Counted from the stretch's first letter, positions 1 to 6,879 are shown. The stretch is DNA of 7,725 bases from Pontimonas sp. (GCA_021741945.1 JAIOWV010000059.1:1-7725); one strand, 5' to 3'. Numbers and translations are program-made. Notes: generated by a model from the letters alone, not told the origin.

Positions 1-435
1 GTCATGAGCATGATCGGGGCACTTCCGAAGAACGCCAACATCGAAATGGGTGGCGTGCGCCAGGGAGCCTCCGGCTACTTCATCGAGCCCACTGTGGTGA
101 CTGGTCTGAAGCAGAAGGATGACGCCATCCAGAACGAAATCTTCGGACCCGTCATCACGATTCAGCCGTTCACCGAAGAAAAAGAAGCCCTGCAGATGGC
201 CAACGATGTTCTCTATGGTCTCTCCTCCAGTGTGTGGACCAGGGACCACGGGCGCGCCATGCGCTTTGCCAAGGGCCTCGACTTTGGTGCGGTGTGGATT
301 AACTGCCACATCCCGCTCGTCGCGGAAATGCCCCACGGTGGCTTCAAGCACTCGGGCTATGGAAAAGACCTCTCGCAATACGGCTTTGAGGACTACACGC
401 GCATCAAGCACGTGATGTCCTTCATTGGCGCCTAG
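1..435 (+). CDS. patD: 4-aminobutyraldehyde dehydrogenase, C-terminal fragment (5' end outside window)
   Basis: NAD-dependent aldehyde dehydrogenase that would oxidise 4-aminobutyraldehyde to GABA in the cytoplasmic putrescine degradation route. The reading frame is open to the left edge, so the ATG at 4 is an internal Met and about two thirds of a normal ~475-residue enzyme, including the catalytic Cys, lies outside. What is visible is the conserved NEIFGPV block (nt 133-153), whose Glu and Phe contact the nicotinamide ribose in this superfamily, followed by the C-terminal oligomerisation region. The tail with the segments EMPHGGFKHSGYGKD and YGFEDYT is very like E. coli YdcW/PatD, which supports the substrate assignment over a generic ALDH. 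It stops 105 nt before the transporter operon, and the context of polyamine uptake genes agrees with the call. A betaine-aldehyde or other omega-aminoaldehyde dehydrogenase is the main alternative. Confidence 0.88.
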   Translation, partial: VMSMIGALPKNANIEMGGVRQGASGYFIEPTVVTGLKQKDDAIQNEIFGPVITIQPFTEEKEALQMANDVLYGLSSSVWTRDHGRAMRFAKGLDFGAVWINCHIPLVAEMPHGGFKHSGYGKDLSQYGFEDYTRIKHVMSFIGA

Positions 436-460
436 CAAGAGATTTACGGGACTGTGACCT

Positions 461-481
461 CTCGTGCCAGCCAGGCACGAG
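461..481. promoter_or_regulatory. Perfect 8-bp inverted repeat (hairpin terminator or operator)
   Basis: The arms CTCGTGCC (461-468) and GGCACGAG (474-481) are perfectly complementary around a 5-nt spacer. The repeat sits 25 nt after the dehydrogenase stop and 59 nt before the binding-protein start. There is no T-run after it, so it is not a classical intrinsic terminator, though terminators without a U-tract have been proposed in actinobacteria. Because it lies just upstream of a possible -10 box, it could instead be a binding site for a dimeric repressor. I cannot tell these roles apart from the sequence. Confidence 0.5.
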
Positions 482-491
482 GTGAACGGTC

Positions 492-497
492 TATTAT
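492..497 (+). promoter_or_regulatory. Possible -10 element for the polyamine transporter operon
   Basis: TATTAT differs from the TATAAT consensus at one position and lies in an AT-rich patch 43 nt before the ATG at 541. No good -35 hexamer is present at 16-18 nt upstream; that position falls in the spacer and right arm of the inverted repeat at 461-481. If the promoter is real, a protein on the palindrome would cover the -35 region. This is only a weak call. Confidence 0.22.
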
Positions 498-540
498 CAA
501 AATCAAGCAGCACCCCCAGAACGACAACAAAGGAGTTTCG

Positions 541-1746
541 ATGATGAATCGCCCACTGCCCGAAGACCCCATGGTTCGTAGCCTCATCAAGATGGCCAAG
601 AAGTCCCAGGTGTCGAGGCGTACCTTCCTTGCAGGCACCGGTGGTGGTGCCGTGGCGCTTGGTCTCGCCGCCTGCGCCGCAGATCCTGAGATTGCTGCCC
701 CTGAAGACATCTCGGCTACAGACAAGACCCTCAACTGGTCCAACTGGCCCTTCTACATCGATGAAGATGACGATGGAAACTACCCCACGCTGATGCGCTT
801 CGAGGCCGAGTACGGCATCGACGTCAACTACATGGTCGACTACGACGACAACAACAACTACTTCGCCAAGGTCCGCGACCAGCTCTCGCTTGGCCAGGAC
901 ATTGGTGCTGACCTTGTCTGCCCCACGGAGTGGATGGTCAGCCGCTGGGTGAGCCTTGGTTACGTCCAGGAGTTCAACGAAGCAAACATGCCCAACAAGG
1001 CAAACGTTGTCGCGAGCCTCGCCAACCCCGACTTTGACCCAGGTCGCAAGAAGTCTTTGCCTTGGCAGGCTGGTTTTGCCGGCATTGCCTACAACACCGA
1101 AATGACCGGCGAAGTTCGCACCATCGAAGACCTGTGGCGCGATGACCTGAACGGTCGTGTCGTGGTTCTCTCCGAAATGCGCGACACCATGGGCCTCATC
1201 CTGATGGCCAACGGTGTTGACATCTCCGGCGACTGGGGCAGTGACGAGTTCAACGCCGCCATCGAGGTGCTGAGCGAGCAGGTCGGCCGCGGCCAGATCC
1301 GCAACGTCAAGGGCAACTCGTACAGCGAGGACCTGGTCAACGAGGACGCACTGGCTGCTATCGCATGGTCTGGTGACATCACTGTGCTCAACGCCGAGGC
1401 TGGCTACGAGAAGTGGAAGTTTGTCTTCCCCGAGTCTGGTGCCACCATCTGGAACGACACGTTCGTCATCCCTGTGGGCTCGCCCCGCAAGACCAATGCG
1501 GAGATCCTGATGAACTACTACTACGAGCCTGAGGTTGCTGCTGAGGTTGCCGCATGGGTCAACTACGTGACGCCTGTTGAGGGTGCTTACGACGCCGCCA
1601 TTGCGATTGACCCCGAGCTTGCTGAAAACCAGCTCATCTTCCCGAACGCCGACACGCTGTCTCAAGTGAAGGCATTCAGGACGCTCGATTCCGCTGAAGA
1701 CAACGAGTACCAGGCAGCCTTCCAGGCTGTGGTGCTGGGCGCTTAG
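541..1746 (+). CDS. potD: Polyamine ABC transporter substrate-binding lipoprotein (PotD-like), Tat-type signal
   Basis: Extracytoplasmic binding protein that captures spermidine/putrescine-type ligands for the permeases encoded downstream. I place the start at ATG 541 (401 aa) because AGGAG at 531-535 stands 5 nt before it; ATG 544 is equally possible, and the in-frame GTG at 454 has no ribosome site. Residues 25-31 (SRRTFLA) form a twin-arginine motif, followed by a hydrophobic stretch and a lipobox LAAC with the lipidated Cys at 45, so the protein should be exported folded and anchored to the membrane. Segments resembling PotD ligand contacts are the NWPFYID stretch (68-74), W276 in AWSGD, the W304-x-D306 pair before FVIP, and Y343 in NYVTP. 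Those aromatic and acidic residues fit a cationic amine ligand. The exact polyamine cannot be read from sequence. Confidence 0.9.
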   Translation: MMNRPLPEDPMVRSLIKMAKKSQVSRRTFLAGTGGGAVALGLAACAADPEIAAPEDISATDKTLNWSNWPFYIDEDDDGNYPTLMRFEAEYGIDVNYMVDYDDNNNYFAKVRDQLSLGQDIGADLVCPTEWMVSRWVSLGYVQEFNEANMPNKANVVASLANPDFDPGRKKSLPWQAGFAGIAYNTEMTGEVRTIEDLWRDDLNGRVVVLSEMRDTMGLILMANGVDISGDWGSDEFNAAIEVLSEQVGRGQIRNVKGNSYSEDLVNEDALAAIAWSGDITVLNAEAGYEKWKFVFPESGATIWNDTFVIPVGSPRKTNAEILMNYYYEPEVAAEVAAWVNYVTPVEGAYDAAIAIDPELAENQLIFPNADTLSQVKAFRTLDSAEDNEYQAAFQAVVLGA

Positions 1747-1770
1747 TAGTCGGGTCCCGGAGAACACCCC

Positions 1771-3000
1771 GTGGCAGAGACCCCGTCATCTGTCCGCGGA
1801 TTCGCTGAGGCTGGCGCCGACCTTTCACTGGTCGGCGTCAGCAAGCGTTTCCCTGGCTTTACCGCGATTGACAACCTGGACCTGGACATTCCAGCGGGCT
1901 CTTTCTTTGCCCTCCTCGGTCCAAGCGGTTGTGGCAAGACGACCACGCTTCGTCTTGTGGCGGGTCTTGAAGAGCCCACCCAGGGCAAGATTCTGATTGG
2001 CGGTAAAGACGTCACCAACACGACGTCCTATCAACGCCCCGTCAACACTGTTTTTCAGAGCTACGCGCTCTTCCCCCACATGACCATTCTTGAGAATGTG
2101 GCCTTCGGTCTGCGTCGGAGGAAAATCGCCGACGCCGAGAAGCTCGCCAAGGAAGCCCTCGACTTGGTGGAGCTTGCCCATGTTGCAAACAGAAAACCTT
2201 CGCAGCTCTCCGGAGGTCAGCAGCAGCGCGTTGCGCTGGCGCGAGCTGTAGTTAACCGCCCCGCTCTCCTGCTTCTCGACGAGCCACTGGGTGCACTCGA
2301 TCTCAAGCTTCGCCGCCAGATGCAGCTCGAACTTAAAGACATCCAGAGCGAGGTTGGTCTCACCTTCTTGCACGTCACCCACGACCAGGAAGAAGCCATG
2401 ACGATGGCGGACACCGTCGCGGTCATGAACCAAGGCCGGATCGAACAGATGGGTGCTCCAGAGTTGCTCTATGAGTTGCCCACGACCGCGTTTGTGGCAA
2501 CCTTCCTTGGCCAGTCCAACCTGTTTACCGGTGAGGTCACCGGCTCAAGCGCGACCACCATGACCGTCGGCGTTGCTGGAGTCGGCGTTGCTGGAGTCGG
2601 CATTGTGGTTCCGCTTGATCGGGCCCAGGTGCACCGTGGTGTGGTCACCATCGGTGTTCGGCCGGAGAAAGTGACGCTCCACCGCGCTAAGCCCTCCGGT
2701 TCTGATCGCACGATTCTCGGCCCCGGGCGCGTTATGGACGCATCGTTTAGCGGTGTGAGCACGCAGTACACCGTGGCTGTTCCAGGGTTTGGCGACGTCA
2801 CTGTCTTTGCTCAGAACACCTCGATTGGCGATAACGCGAGGCCCGGCGATGAGGTCTATTTGTCGTGGTCACCGGAGCACGCCTTCGGACTGCTTGATCA
2901 CCCCAGCGCTTCCTCGGGAAAGTTTGTCGCAGACACCGACACCGGGTCGCTGGTGGTTGCTGAGCGTGAGAAGCTCGAGGCGGAACTCGAGGAGTCCTAA
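1771..3000 (+). CDS. potA: Polyamine ABC transporter ATP-binding protein (PotA-like)
   Basis: Cytoplasmic ATPase subunit that energises the importer. The GTG start at 1771 is preceded by GGAGA at 1759-1763, and the gene begins 24 nt after the binding-protein stop. All nucleotide-binding motifs are present: Walker A GPSGCGKT (50-57), Q-loop Q96 in FQSYALFPH, signature LSGGQQQR (146-153), Walker B LLLLDEP (166-172), D-loop GALD (174-177) and switch His204. The PotA/MalK-type C-terminal region from about residue 245 should fold as a TOBE domain that contacts or regulates the transporter. Within it, residues 267-277 repeat VGVAG because of a 15-bp tandem duplication in the DNA. At 409 aa it is somewhat longer than a usual PotA (~370-380), owing to that repeat and a charged tail ending KLEAELEES. 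Substrate class is inferred from the neighbours. Confidence 0.93.
   Translation: MAETPSSVRGFAEAGADLSLVGVSKRFPGFTAIDNLDLDIPAGSFFALLGPSGCGKTTTLRLVAGLEEPTQGKILIGGKDVTNTTSYQRPVNTVFQSYALFPHMTILENVAFGLRRRKIADAEKLAKEALDLVELAHVANRKPSQLSGGQQQRVALARAVVNRPALLLLDEPLGALDLKLRRQMQLELKDIQSEVGLTFLHVTHDQEEAMTMADTVAVMNQGRIEQMGAPELLYELPTTAFVATFLGQSNLFTGEVTGSSATTMTVGVAGVGVAGVGIVVPLDRAQVHRGVVTIGVRPEKVTLHRAKPSGSDRTILGPGRVMDASFSGVSTQYTVAVPGFGDVTVFAQNTSIGDNARPGDEVYLSWSPEHAFGLLDHPSASSGKFVADTDTGSLVVAEREKLEAELEES
2566..2604 (+). repeat. 15-bp tandem repeat inside the ATPase gene (2.6 copies)
   Basis: The unit GTCGGCGTTGCTGGA occurs at 2566-2580 and again without change at 2581-2595, followed by a partial third copy GTCGGCATT (2596-2604). 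The period is a multiple of three, so it adds VGVAG units to the TOBE region without a frameshift. Exact identity of the two full copies suggests a recent slippage event. Confidence 0.85.
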
Positions 3001-3003
3001 ACC

Positions 3004-3930
3004 ATGGCGTTTGGAGCGTTTCAGTCGAGTGTTGGGGCAGGCGCGCCCTCGGGTGCTGCAGTTGTTCAGCGCAAAAGCCCCGTCGCGCTGCTCCTGCTGC
3101 TACCTGGTGTTCTCTATCTAATTCTCTTCTTTCTTACCCCACTCCTTTCGCTCGTCCTGACGAGTTTTCAGGAGCCAACTCCTGGTGGGTTCATCGGCGA
3201 CTACCAAAACGCTTTTCGCTGGGAGAACTACACCCTCGTAGTGGAGACCTACTGGCCACACATCTCGCGCTCCTTCATGTACGCCTTGATCGCCACGTTC
3301 TTCGCTTTATTGGTGGGCTACCCGATTGCCTACGTGATCGGCGTCAAGCTCCGCGCCTACCCCCTCCTGCAGGCGTTGGCGCTCGTGTTGGTCATCGCCC
3401 CGTTCTTCATCAGCTTCCTTCTGCGCACCCTGGCCTGGAAGCAAATCTTTGCTGATGAGGGGTGGTTGCTGAGCGCGCTCAAGGGTCTCCAATTGATTCC
3501 CGCTGAGGCTTATTTCACGGGGAGCCCAGCTGCGGTCATTTTCGGTTTGACCTACAATTTCATTCCCTTCATGACCTTGCCGATCTATACGTCACTGGAG
3601 AAACTCGATCTTCGATACGTGGAAGCAGGCGGGGACCTCTACGCGCACCCGGTCACCGTTTTTCGGACAATTACCTTCCCGCTCTCGCTGCCCGGTGTGC
3701 TCTCGGGAGTTCTGTTGACCTTTATCCCAGCGGCTGGTGACTACATCAACGCGAGTCGAGAGTTCTTGGGGTCGACTGACACCCAGATGATTGGCAATGT
3801 CATCGAGGCCAACTTCCTCGTCTTGCAAAACTTCCCTGCTGCCGCAGCGCTGTCGCTCCTGCTCATGGCAGCGATTCTTGTGTTGGTCAGCGCCTATGTG
3901 AAGCGCAGCGGAACGGATGAGCTCCTATGA
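3004..3930 (+). CDS. potB: Polyamine ABC transporter permease (PotB-like)
   Basis: First of two inner-membrane permease subunits that form the translocation path for the polyamine importer. The ATG at 3004 comes 3 nt after the ATPase stop, with AGGAG at 2990-2994 inside the end of the preceding gene, indicating coupled translation. The 308-aa protein has about six hydrophobic segments (roughly 28-52, 92-115, 120-142, 173-196, 225-246 and 277-298). Between the fourth and fifth lies the binding-protein-dependent permease EAA loop, starting EAGGDLY at 207 and running to LPG at 229-231, which docks on the ATPase. The AWKQIFADEGW region (144-154) is also typical of PotB. The N-terminal ~25 residues are Ala/Gly/Ser-rich and probably cytoplasmic. 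The order binding protein-ATPase-PotB-PotC makes the identification firm at family level. Confidence 0.92.
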   Translation: MAFGAFQSSVGAGAPSGAAVVQRKSPVALLLLLPGVLYLILFFLTPLLSLVLTSFQEPTPGGFIGDYQNAFRWENYTLVVETYWPHISRSFMYALIATFFALLVGYPIAYVIGVKLRAYPLLQALALVLVIAPFFISFLLRTLAWKQIFADEGWLLSALKGLQLIPAEAYFTGSPAAVIFGLTYNFIPFMTLPIYTSLEKLDLRYVEAGGDLYAHPVTVFRTITFPLSLPGVLSGVLLTFIPAAGDYINASREFLGSTDTQMIGNVIEANFLVLQNFPAAAALSLLLMAAILVLVSAYVKRSGTDELL

Positions 3931-4721
3931 GAGGTTTCGGGAAGTACGCGCTCTACATCTACGTCGCCATTGCGTTCGTCTTTTTGATGGTTCCGATTGT
4001 CTACACCATCGTTTTTTCTTTCAACGATGCCAGGCGGACCAACATTATTTGGCGTGGGTTTACTTTCGACAACTGGCTCACCGTGTGTGAAGCACCCACG
4101 GTGTGTGAGTCCTTTGGTAACAGCATTGTTGTAGCGGTGGTTGCCACGGTGATGGCCACGACTCTCGGAACCATGATTGCGATTGCGCTGGTGCGCTATC
4201 GCTTCCGTTTCCGCTCGGCCACCACCCTTCTGCTGTTTTTGCCCATGGCAACGCCCGAGGTTGTGCTCGGCGCCGGTTTGGCCGCTCAGTTCCTGACCGC
4301 AGGCGTCGAGAAGGGCTTGGGCACCGTGATCCTCGCCCACACCATGTTCTGCGTGAGTTTCGTTGTGGTGACGGTCCGAGCTCGAGTTGCAACGCTCGAT
4401 CCGGCCCTCGAGGAGGCTGGCCGGGATCTCTATGCTTCCCCGGCACAGGTGTTTTGGCGAATCACCTTCCCGCTACTGATTCCCGGTATCACAGCGGCAG
4501 CGCTGCTGTCCTTTGCGCTCAGTTTTGACGACTTCATCATCACCAACTTCAACGCAGGTCCAGACCTGACGTTCCCGCGGTATGTATACACGGCGGCCGC
4601 CAGGGGAATCCCGGCGCAAGCAAACGTCATTGCCTCTGCAGTGTTCTTCCTCGCCATCGCTCTGGTTCTTATTACTCAGATTCGTGGCGCGATTAAGCGT
4701 CGTCAACTACAACACACATAA
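3927..4721 (+). CDS. potC: Polyamine ABC transporter permease (PotC-like)
   Basis: Second inner-membrane permease, partner of PotB in the heterodimeric channel. Its ATG overlaps the preceding stop in an ATGA tetranucleotide (3927-3930), a strong sign of translational coupling. At 264 aa it has the usual PotC length. Hydrophobic segments fall near residues 7-30, 64-88, 98-122, 132-152, 184-205 and 234-252. The EAA loop reads EEAGRDLYASP (162-172) and ends at the IPG at 185-187, and the SFDDFIIT stretch (199-206) is characteristic of PotC and related polyamine permeases. The loop after the first membrane segment contains two Cys (54 and 60) in a small internal repeat, TVCE/TVCE, which is not a usual feature. 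A 14-nt gap leads to the aminotransferase. Confidence 0.92.
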   Translation: MRGFGKYALYIYVAIAFVFLMVPIVYTIVFSFNDARRTNIIWRGFTFDNWLTVCEAPTVCESFGNSIVVAVVATVMATTLGTMIAIALVRYRFRFRSATTLLLFLPMATPEVVLGAGLAAQFLTAGVEKGLGTVILAHTMFCVSFVVVTVRARVATLDPALEEAGRDLYASPAQVFWRITFPLLIPGITAAALLSFALSFDDFIITNFNAGPDLTFPRYVYTAAARGIPAQANVIASAVFFLAIALVLITQIRGAIKRRQLQHT

Positions 4722-4735
4722 AGGACGAACATCCC

Positions 4736-6094
4736 ATGACGAGCATTGATCGTGACCGTTTAGCGCGCCTCTGGAACGAGGAGGTGGAACTCTTCTCGTC
4801 CCAACGGCCCCACTCCAAGGCGCTCTGGGAGAAGGCCGTTCCTCGTATGCCCGACGGTGTTCCAATGTTGTGGATGGCTAAATGGCCAGGCCCTTGGCCT
4901 GTCTATGTGGACTATGCCTCCGGCGCTCACTTCACCTGTGTCGATGGAATCGACCACATTGATTTGTGCCTCGGTGACACGGGCGCCATGGTCGGGCACG
5001 CGCCCCCTGCAACAGTCGCCGCGCTCCAGGCGCAGCTGGTCAAGGGCTCGACCACCATGCTTCCTACTGAAGATGCGGAAGTTGCAGCGGGCTTGCTCGC
5101 CGAGCGCTTTGGTGTTCCGTTCTGGCAGATCACGCTCTCTGCGACCGATGCCAATCGAGCGATGATTCGATACTCCCGGCACGTGACGGGCAAGGAGAAG
5201 GTGCTGGTCATCGACTACTGCTACCACGGCAGTGTGGACGAGACCTTTGCGACCTTGGACTCCTCGGGATCGGTCGTGGAGCGCCGGGGCAACATCGGTG
5301 CTCCTGTGCCACCGTCTGAGACCACCGTGGTGGTGCCCTTCAACGACATCGCAGCACTTGAGCACGCGTTTGCCACAGAGAGCATCGCGTGCGTGCTCAT
5401 TGAGCCAGCGATGACCAACATTGGCATTGTGCTGCCAGAGCCTGGTTGGCACGAGGCGCTCCGCGCGCTCTGCACCACTCACGGTGCCGTGCTGATTATC
5501 GATGAGACTCACACCCTGTGTGCTGGCCCTGGAGGCATGATTCAGCGCGATGGGTTGCAGCCTGATGCTGTTGTGGTGGGCAAGACGATTGGTGGCGGAA
5601 TTCCGGCTGGCGCCTATGGCATGACGGCTGAGTTGCAGGCAAGGGTCCGAGCCAAGATCCACCTCGAGGACATCGATGTGGGAGGCGTTGGTGGCACCCT
5701 CGCAGGAAACGCCCTGTCGTTGGCGGGAATTCGGGCAACGCTCTCGGGCGTCCTCACGCCTGAGGTGTACCCGGCCATGATTGAGCGGGCAACCGAGTGG
5801 ACGAAGGGCGTTCAGGACGCGATTGATGAGTACGGGCTGCCGTGGCAGGTCACTCAGCTCGGTTCACGCTCGGAGTACAGTTTCTTGCCACACGCTCCTC
5901 GACACGGCAAAGAGGCTGCTGACGCTGATGATTTTGAACTTCAGCAGTATCTTCACCTGCACGCGCTGAACCGCGGGATTCTCTTGACTCCCTTCCACAA
6001 CATGGCGCTGATGAGCCCAGCAACGACAGCGTCTGACGTTGCGGCTCACACTGCCCATTTCCGGGAAGCCGTGGAAAGCTTGGTGGGTGAGTAA
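4736..6094 (+). CDS. Class III PLP-dependent aminotransferase (glutamate-1-semialdehyde aminomutase-like), putative polyamine transaminase
   Basis: Fold-type I PLP enzyme of 452 aa, cytoplasmic. ATG 4736 is preceded by AAGGA at 4721-4725 and lies 14 nt after the permease stop, so it belongs to the transporter operon. Visible landmarks are YHG (163-165) stacking near the cofactor, the IIDE segment with D256 for the pyridine nitrogen, the predicted Schiff-base Lys283 in VVVGKTIGGGIP, and T321 in GGTLAGN as the likely phosphate contact. The architecture resembles glutamate-1-semialdehyde aminomutase more than E. coli putrescine transaminase. Two motifs differ from the common pattern: the usual SGTEA loop reads SATDA (135-139), and after D256-E257 comes THTLCAGPGG instead of the frequent VQTGFGR type. 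Given the dehydrogenase and importer beside it, transamination of putrescine or a related diamine is the natural inference, but the substrate is not shown. A role in tetrapyrrole synthesis is unlikely in this operon. Confidence 0.88.
   Translation: MTSIDRDRLARLWNEEVELFSSQRPHSKALWEKAVPRMPDGVPMLWMAKWPGPWPVYVDYASGAHFTCVDGIDHIDLCLGDTGAMVGHAPPATVAALQAQLVKGSTTMLPTEDAEVAAGLLAERFGVPFWQITLSATDANRAMIRYSRHVTGKEKVLVIDYCYHGSVDETFATLDSSGSVVERRGNIGAPVPPSETTVVVPFNDIAALEHAFATESIACVLIEPAMTNIGIVLPEPGWHEALRALCTTHGAVLIIDETHTLCAGPGGMIQRDGLQPDAVVVGKTIGGGIPAGAYGMTAELQARVRAKIHLEDIDVGGVGGTLAGNALSLAGIRATLSGVLTPEVYPAMIERATEWTKGVQDAIDEYGLPWQVTQLGSRSEYSFLPHAPRHGKEAADADDFELQQYLHLHALNRGILLTPFHNMALMSPATTASDVAAHTAHFREAVESLVGE
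6073..6089 (+). promoter_or_regulatory. Ribosome binding site and GTG start deciding the Sua5-like gene's N-terminus
   Basis: GGAAAG (6073-6078) is 8 nt before the GTG at 6087, all inside the last codons of the aminotransferase gene. The 8-nt overlap suggests that translation of the two genes is linked, although their functions appear unrelated. Confidence 0.55.
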
Positions 6095-6752
6095 CTCGCT
6101 CTTTGACTGCCGTGAACCCGCGGCGTTGCTCGAGGGCATGCGCAAAGCCCGAATGGCGATAGGGCGCGGCAAAGTGGTCTGTGTTCCCACCGACACGGTC
6201 TATGGCTTGGTGGCCGACGCGTTCAAGCCAAGCGCCACAAAGGCCCTGCGAGATGTCCGGGGTATGGGGGAGCGCGATCCGCTCGGCGTCCTGTTGCCGG
6301 GAATCCCAACACTCCGTGCGCTTGCCGAAAACGTCCCCGATGAGGTTCAGGCCCTCGCCCAAGAGTTTTGGCCAGGCGCACTCACGATTATCACCGCCGC
6401 AGGTGAATCACTGATGTGGGATTTAGGGGACACCCAGGGCACTGTCGCACTGCGAATGCCCTCAGAGCGAATTGTCTTGGAACTACTCAGCGAGACAGGC
6501 CCTCTTGTTGCCTCCAGCGCCTATCGAGTGGGCGAGACTGGTGGCCTCGAAGCAGAGGACGTCGAGGCCACATTTGGCGAGGATGTGGCTGTTTATCTCT
6601 CCTCCGGAGCCAGTTATTCAGCGGGAGCGCTCTCCACAGTGATCGATGCGACCGGGCTCGACAAGCCTGGAGGCAAGCTGCGTTTGGTGCGCGAAGGCGC
6701 GATTCCGGCGGGTGACATTTATGAGGTCGTCGACGTTTCAAGGTTCGGTTAA
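6087..6752 (+). CDS. Sua5/YciO/YrdC/YwlC-family protein, threonylcarbamoyl-AMP synthase-like with altered active-site tetrad
   Basis: YrdC-domain protein; family members make threonylcarbamoyl-AMP from Thr, bicarbonate and ATP for tRNA t6A37. I choose GTG 6087 (221 aa, 8-nt overlap with the aminotransferase) because GGAAAG at 6073-6078 sits 8 nt upstream and the resulting N-terminus, MSNSLFDCREP, is like actinobacterial Sua5 proteins. An in-frame TTG at 6039 would add 16 residues of sequence that merely shadow the previous gene. Conserved blocks are PTDTVYGL (34-41), EFWPGALT (93-100), ALRMPS (121-126), STVID (183-187) and LVREGAI (200-206). However, the KxR site reads R58-G-M60 and the SxN site reads S144-A-Y146, so only one of four tetrad residues is kept. 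The length fits a single YrdC domain without the extra Sua5 domain. It could be a diverged synthase, a YciO-like paralogue, or an inactive one. Confidence 0.85.
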   Translation: MSNSLFDCREPAALLEGMRKARMAIGRGKVVCVPTDTVYGLVADAFKPSATKALRDVRGMGERDPLGVLLPGIPTLRALAENVPDEVQALAQEFWPGALTIITAAGESLMWDLGDTQGTVALRMPSERIVLELLSETGPLVASSAYRVGETGGLEAEDVEATFGEDVAVYLSSGASYSAGALSTVIDATGLDKPGGKLRLVREGAIPAGDIYEVVDVSRFG

Positions 6753-6879
6753 ACCTTGACTCTAAGGCTGATTGGTGCCACACAGCCTGGCTTGCTAAAG
6801 TTCATAAAGGACGTCGCTCGCCGCGCACTCGTGCGCCCCGAAACTGGAGACAGCGCTGTTAGCAGAAGCCACTGAGACC
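6753..6879. other. Intergenic region before atpB
   Basis: This 127-nt stretch separates the Sua5-like gene from the ATP synthase operon. It contains a candidate promoter but no convincing terminator: only a 5-bp inverted repeat (GGCTG 6766-6770, CAGCC 6783-6787) without a T-run. I see neither an atpI gene nor the undecaprenyl-phosphate sugar transferase gene that often sits between sua5 and atpB in actinobacteria. Confidence 0.6.
6772..6801 (+). promoter_or_regulatory. Candidate promoter of the ATP synthase operon
   Basis: TTGGTG (6772-6777) could act as -35 and TAAAGT (6796-6801) as -10 with an 18-nt spacer. The -10 fits the actinobacterial TAnnnT pattern and is preceded by TGC, an extended -10 feature. 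Transcription would begin near 6808, giving a leader of about 70 nt. A better -35 match, TTGACT at 6756-6761, has no -10 at the proper distance. Confidence 0.35.

Noticed and set aside
454..540. N-terminal extension of the binding protein from an in-frame GTG at 454
   Set aside because: There is no ribosome site before 454, the added 29 residues run through the inverted repeat and are not signal-like, and AGGAG precedes ATG 541. A Tat signal also fits the shorter form.
1825..2433. Long reverse-strand open frame opposite the ATPase gene (202 codons)
   Set aside because: It lies wholly antisense to an intact, motif-complete ATPase gene and has no recognisable domain. Long antisense frames are expected in GC-rich DNA. 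The same applies to the reverse frames at 4760-5662, 5850-6362 and 6889-7668.
4079..4108. Short direct and inverted repeats around CACCGTG/CACGGTG in the second permease gene
   Set aside because: The repeated 12-mer is imperfect and the 7-bp inverted arms lie inside coding sequence. It is probably chance and explains only the TVCE repeat in the protein.
4736..6094. Calling the aminotransferase hemL (glutamate-1-semialdehyde aminomutase)
   Set aside because: The likeness is at family level, the SGTEA-type loop is changed, and the operon concerns polyamine transport with no haem-pathway genes nearby.
6766..6787. Possible terminator after the Sua5-like gene
   Set aside because: Only a 5-bp stem with a 12-nt loop and no T-run; too weak to call.
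6792..6875. Small open frame (TTG 6792 or GTG 6831 to TGA 6873-6875) just ahead of atpB
   Set aside because: At 27 or 14 codons it has no ribosome site and no recognisable family. It overlaps the candidate promoter and leader, so I treat it as chance, although a leader peptide is not excluded.
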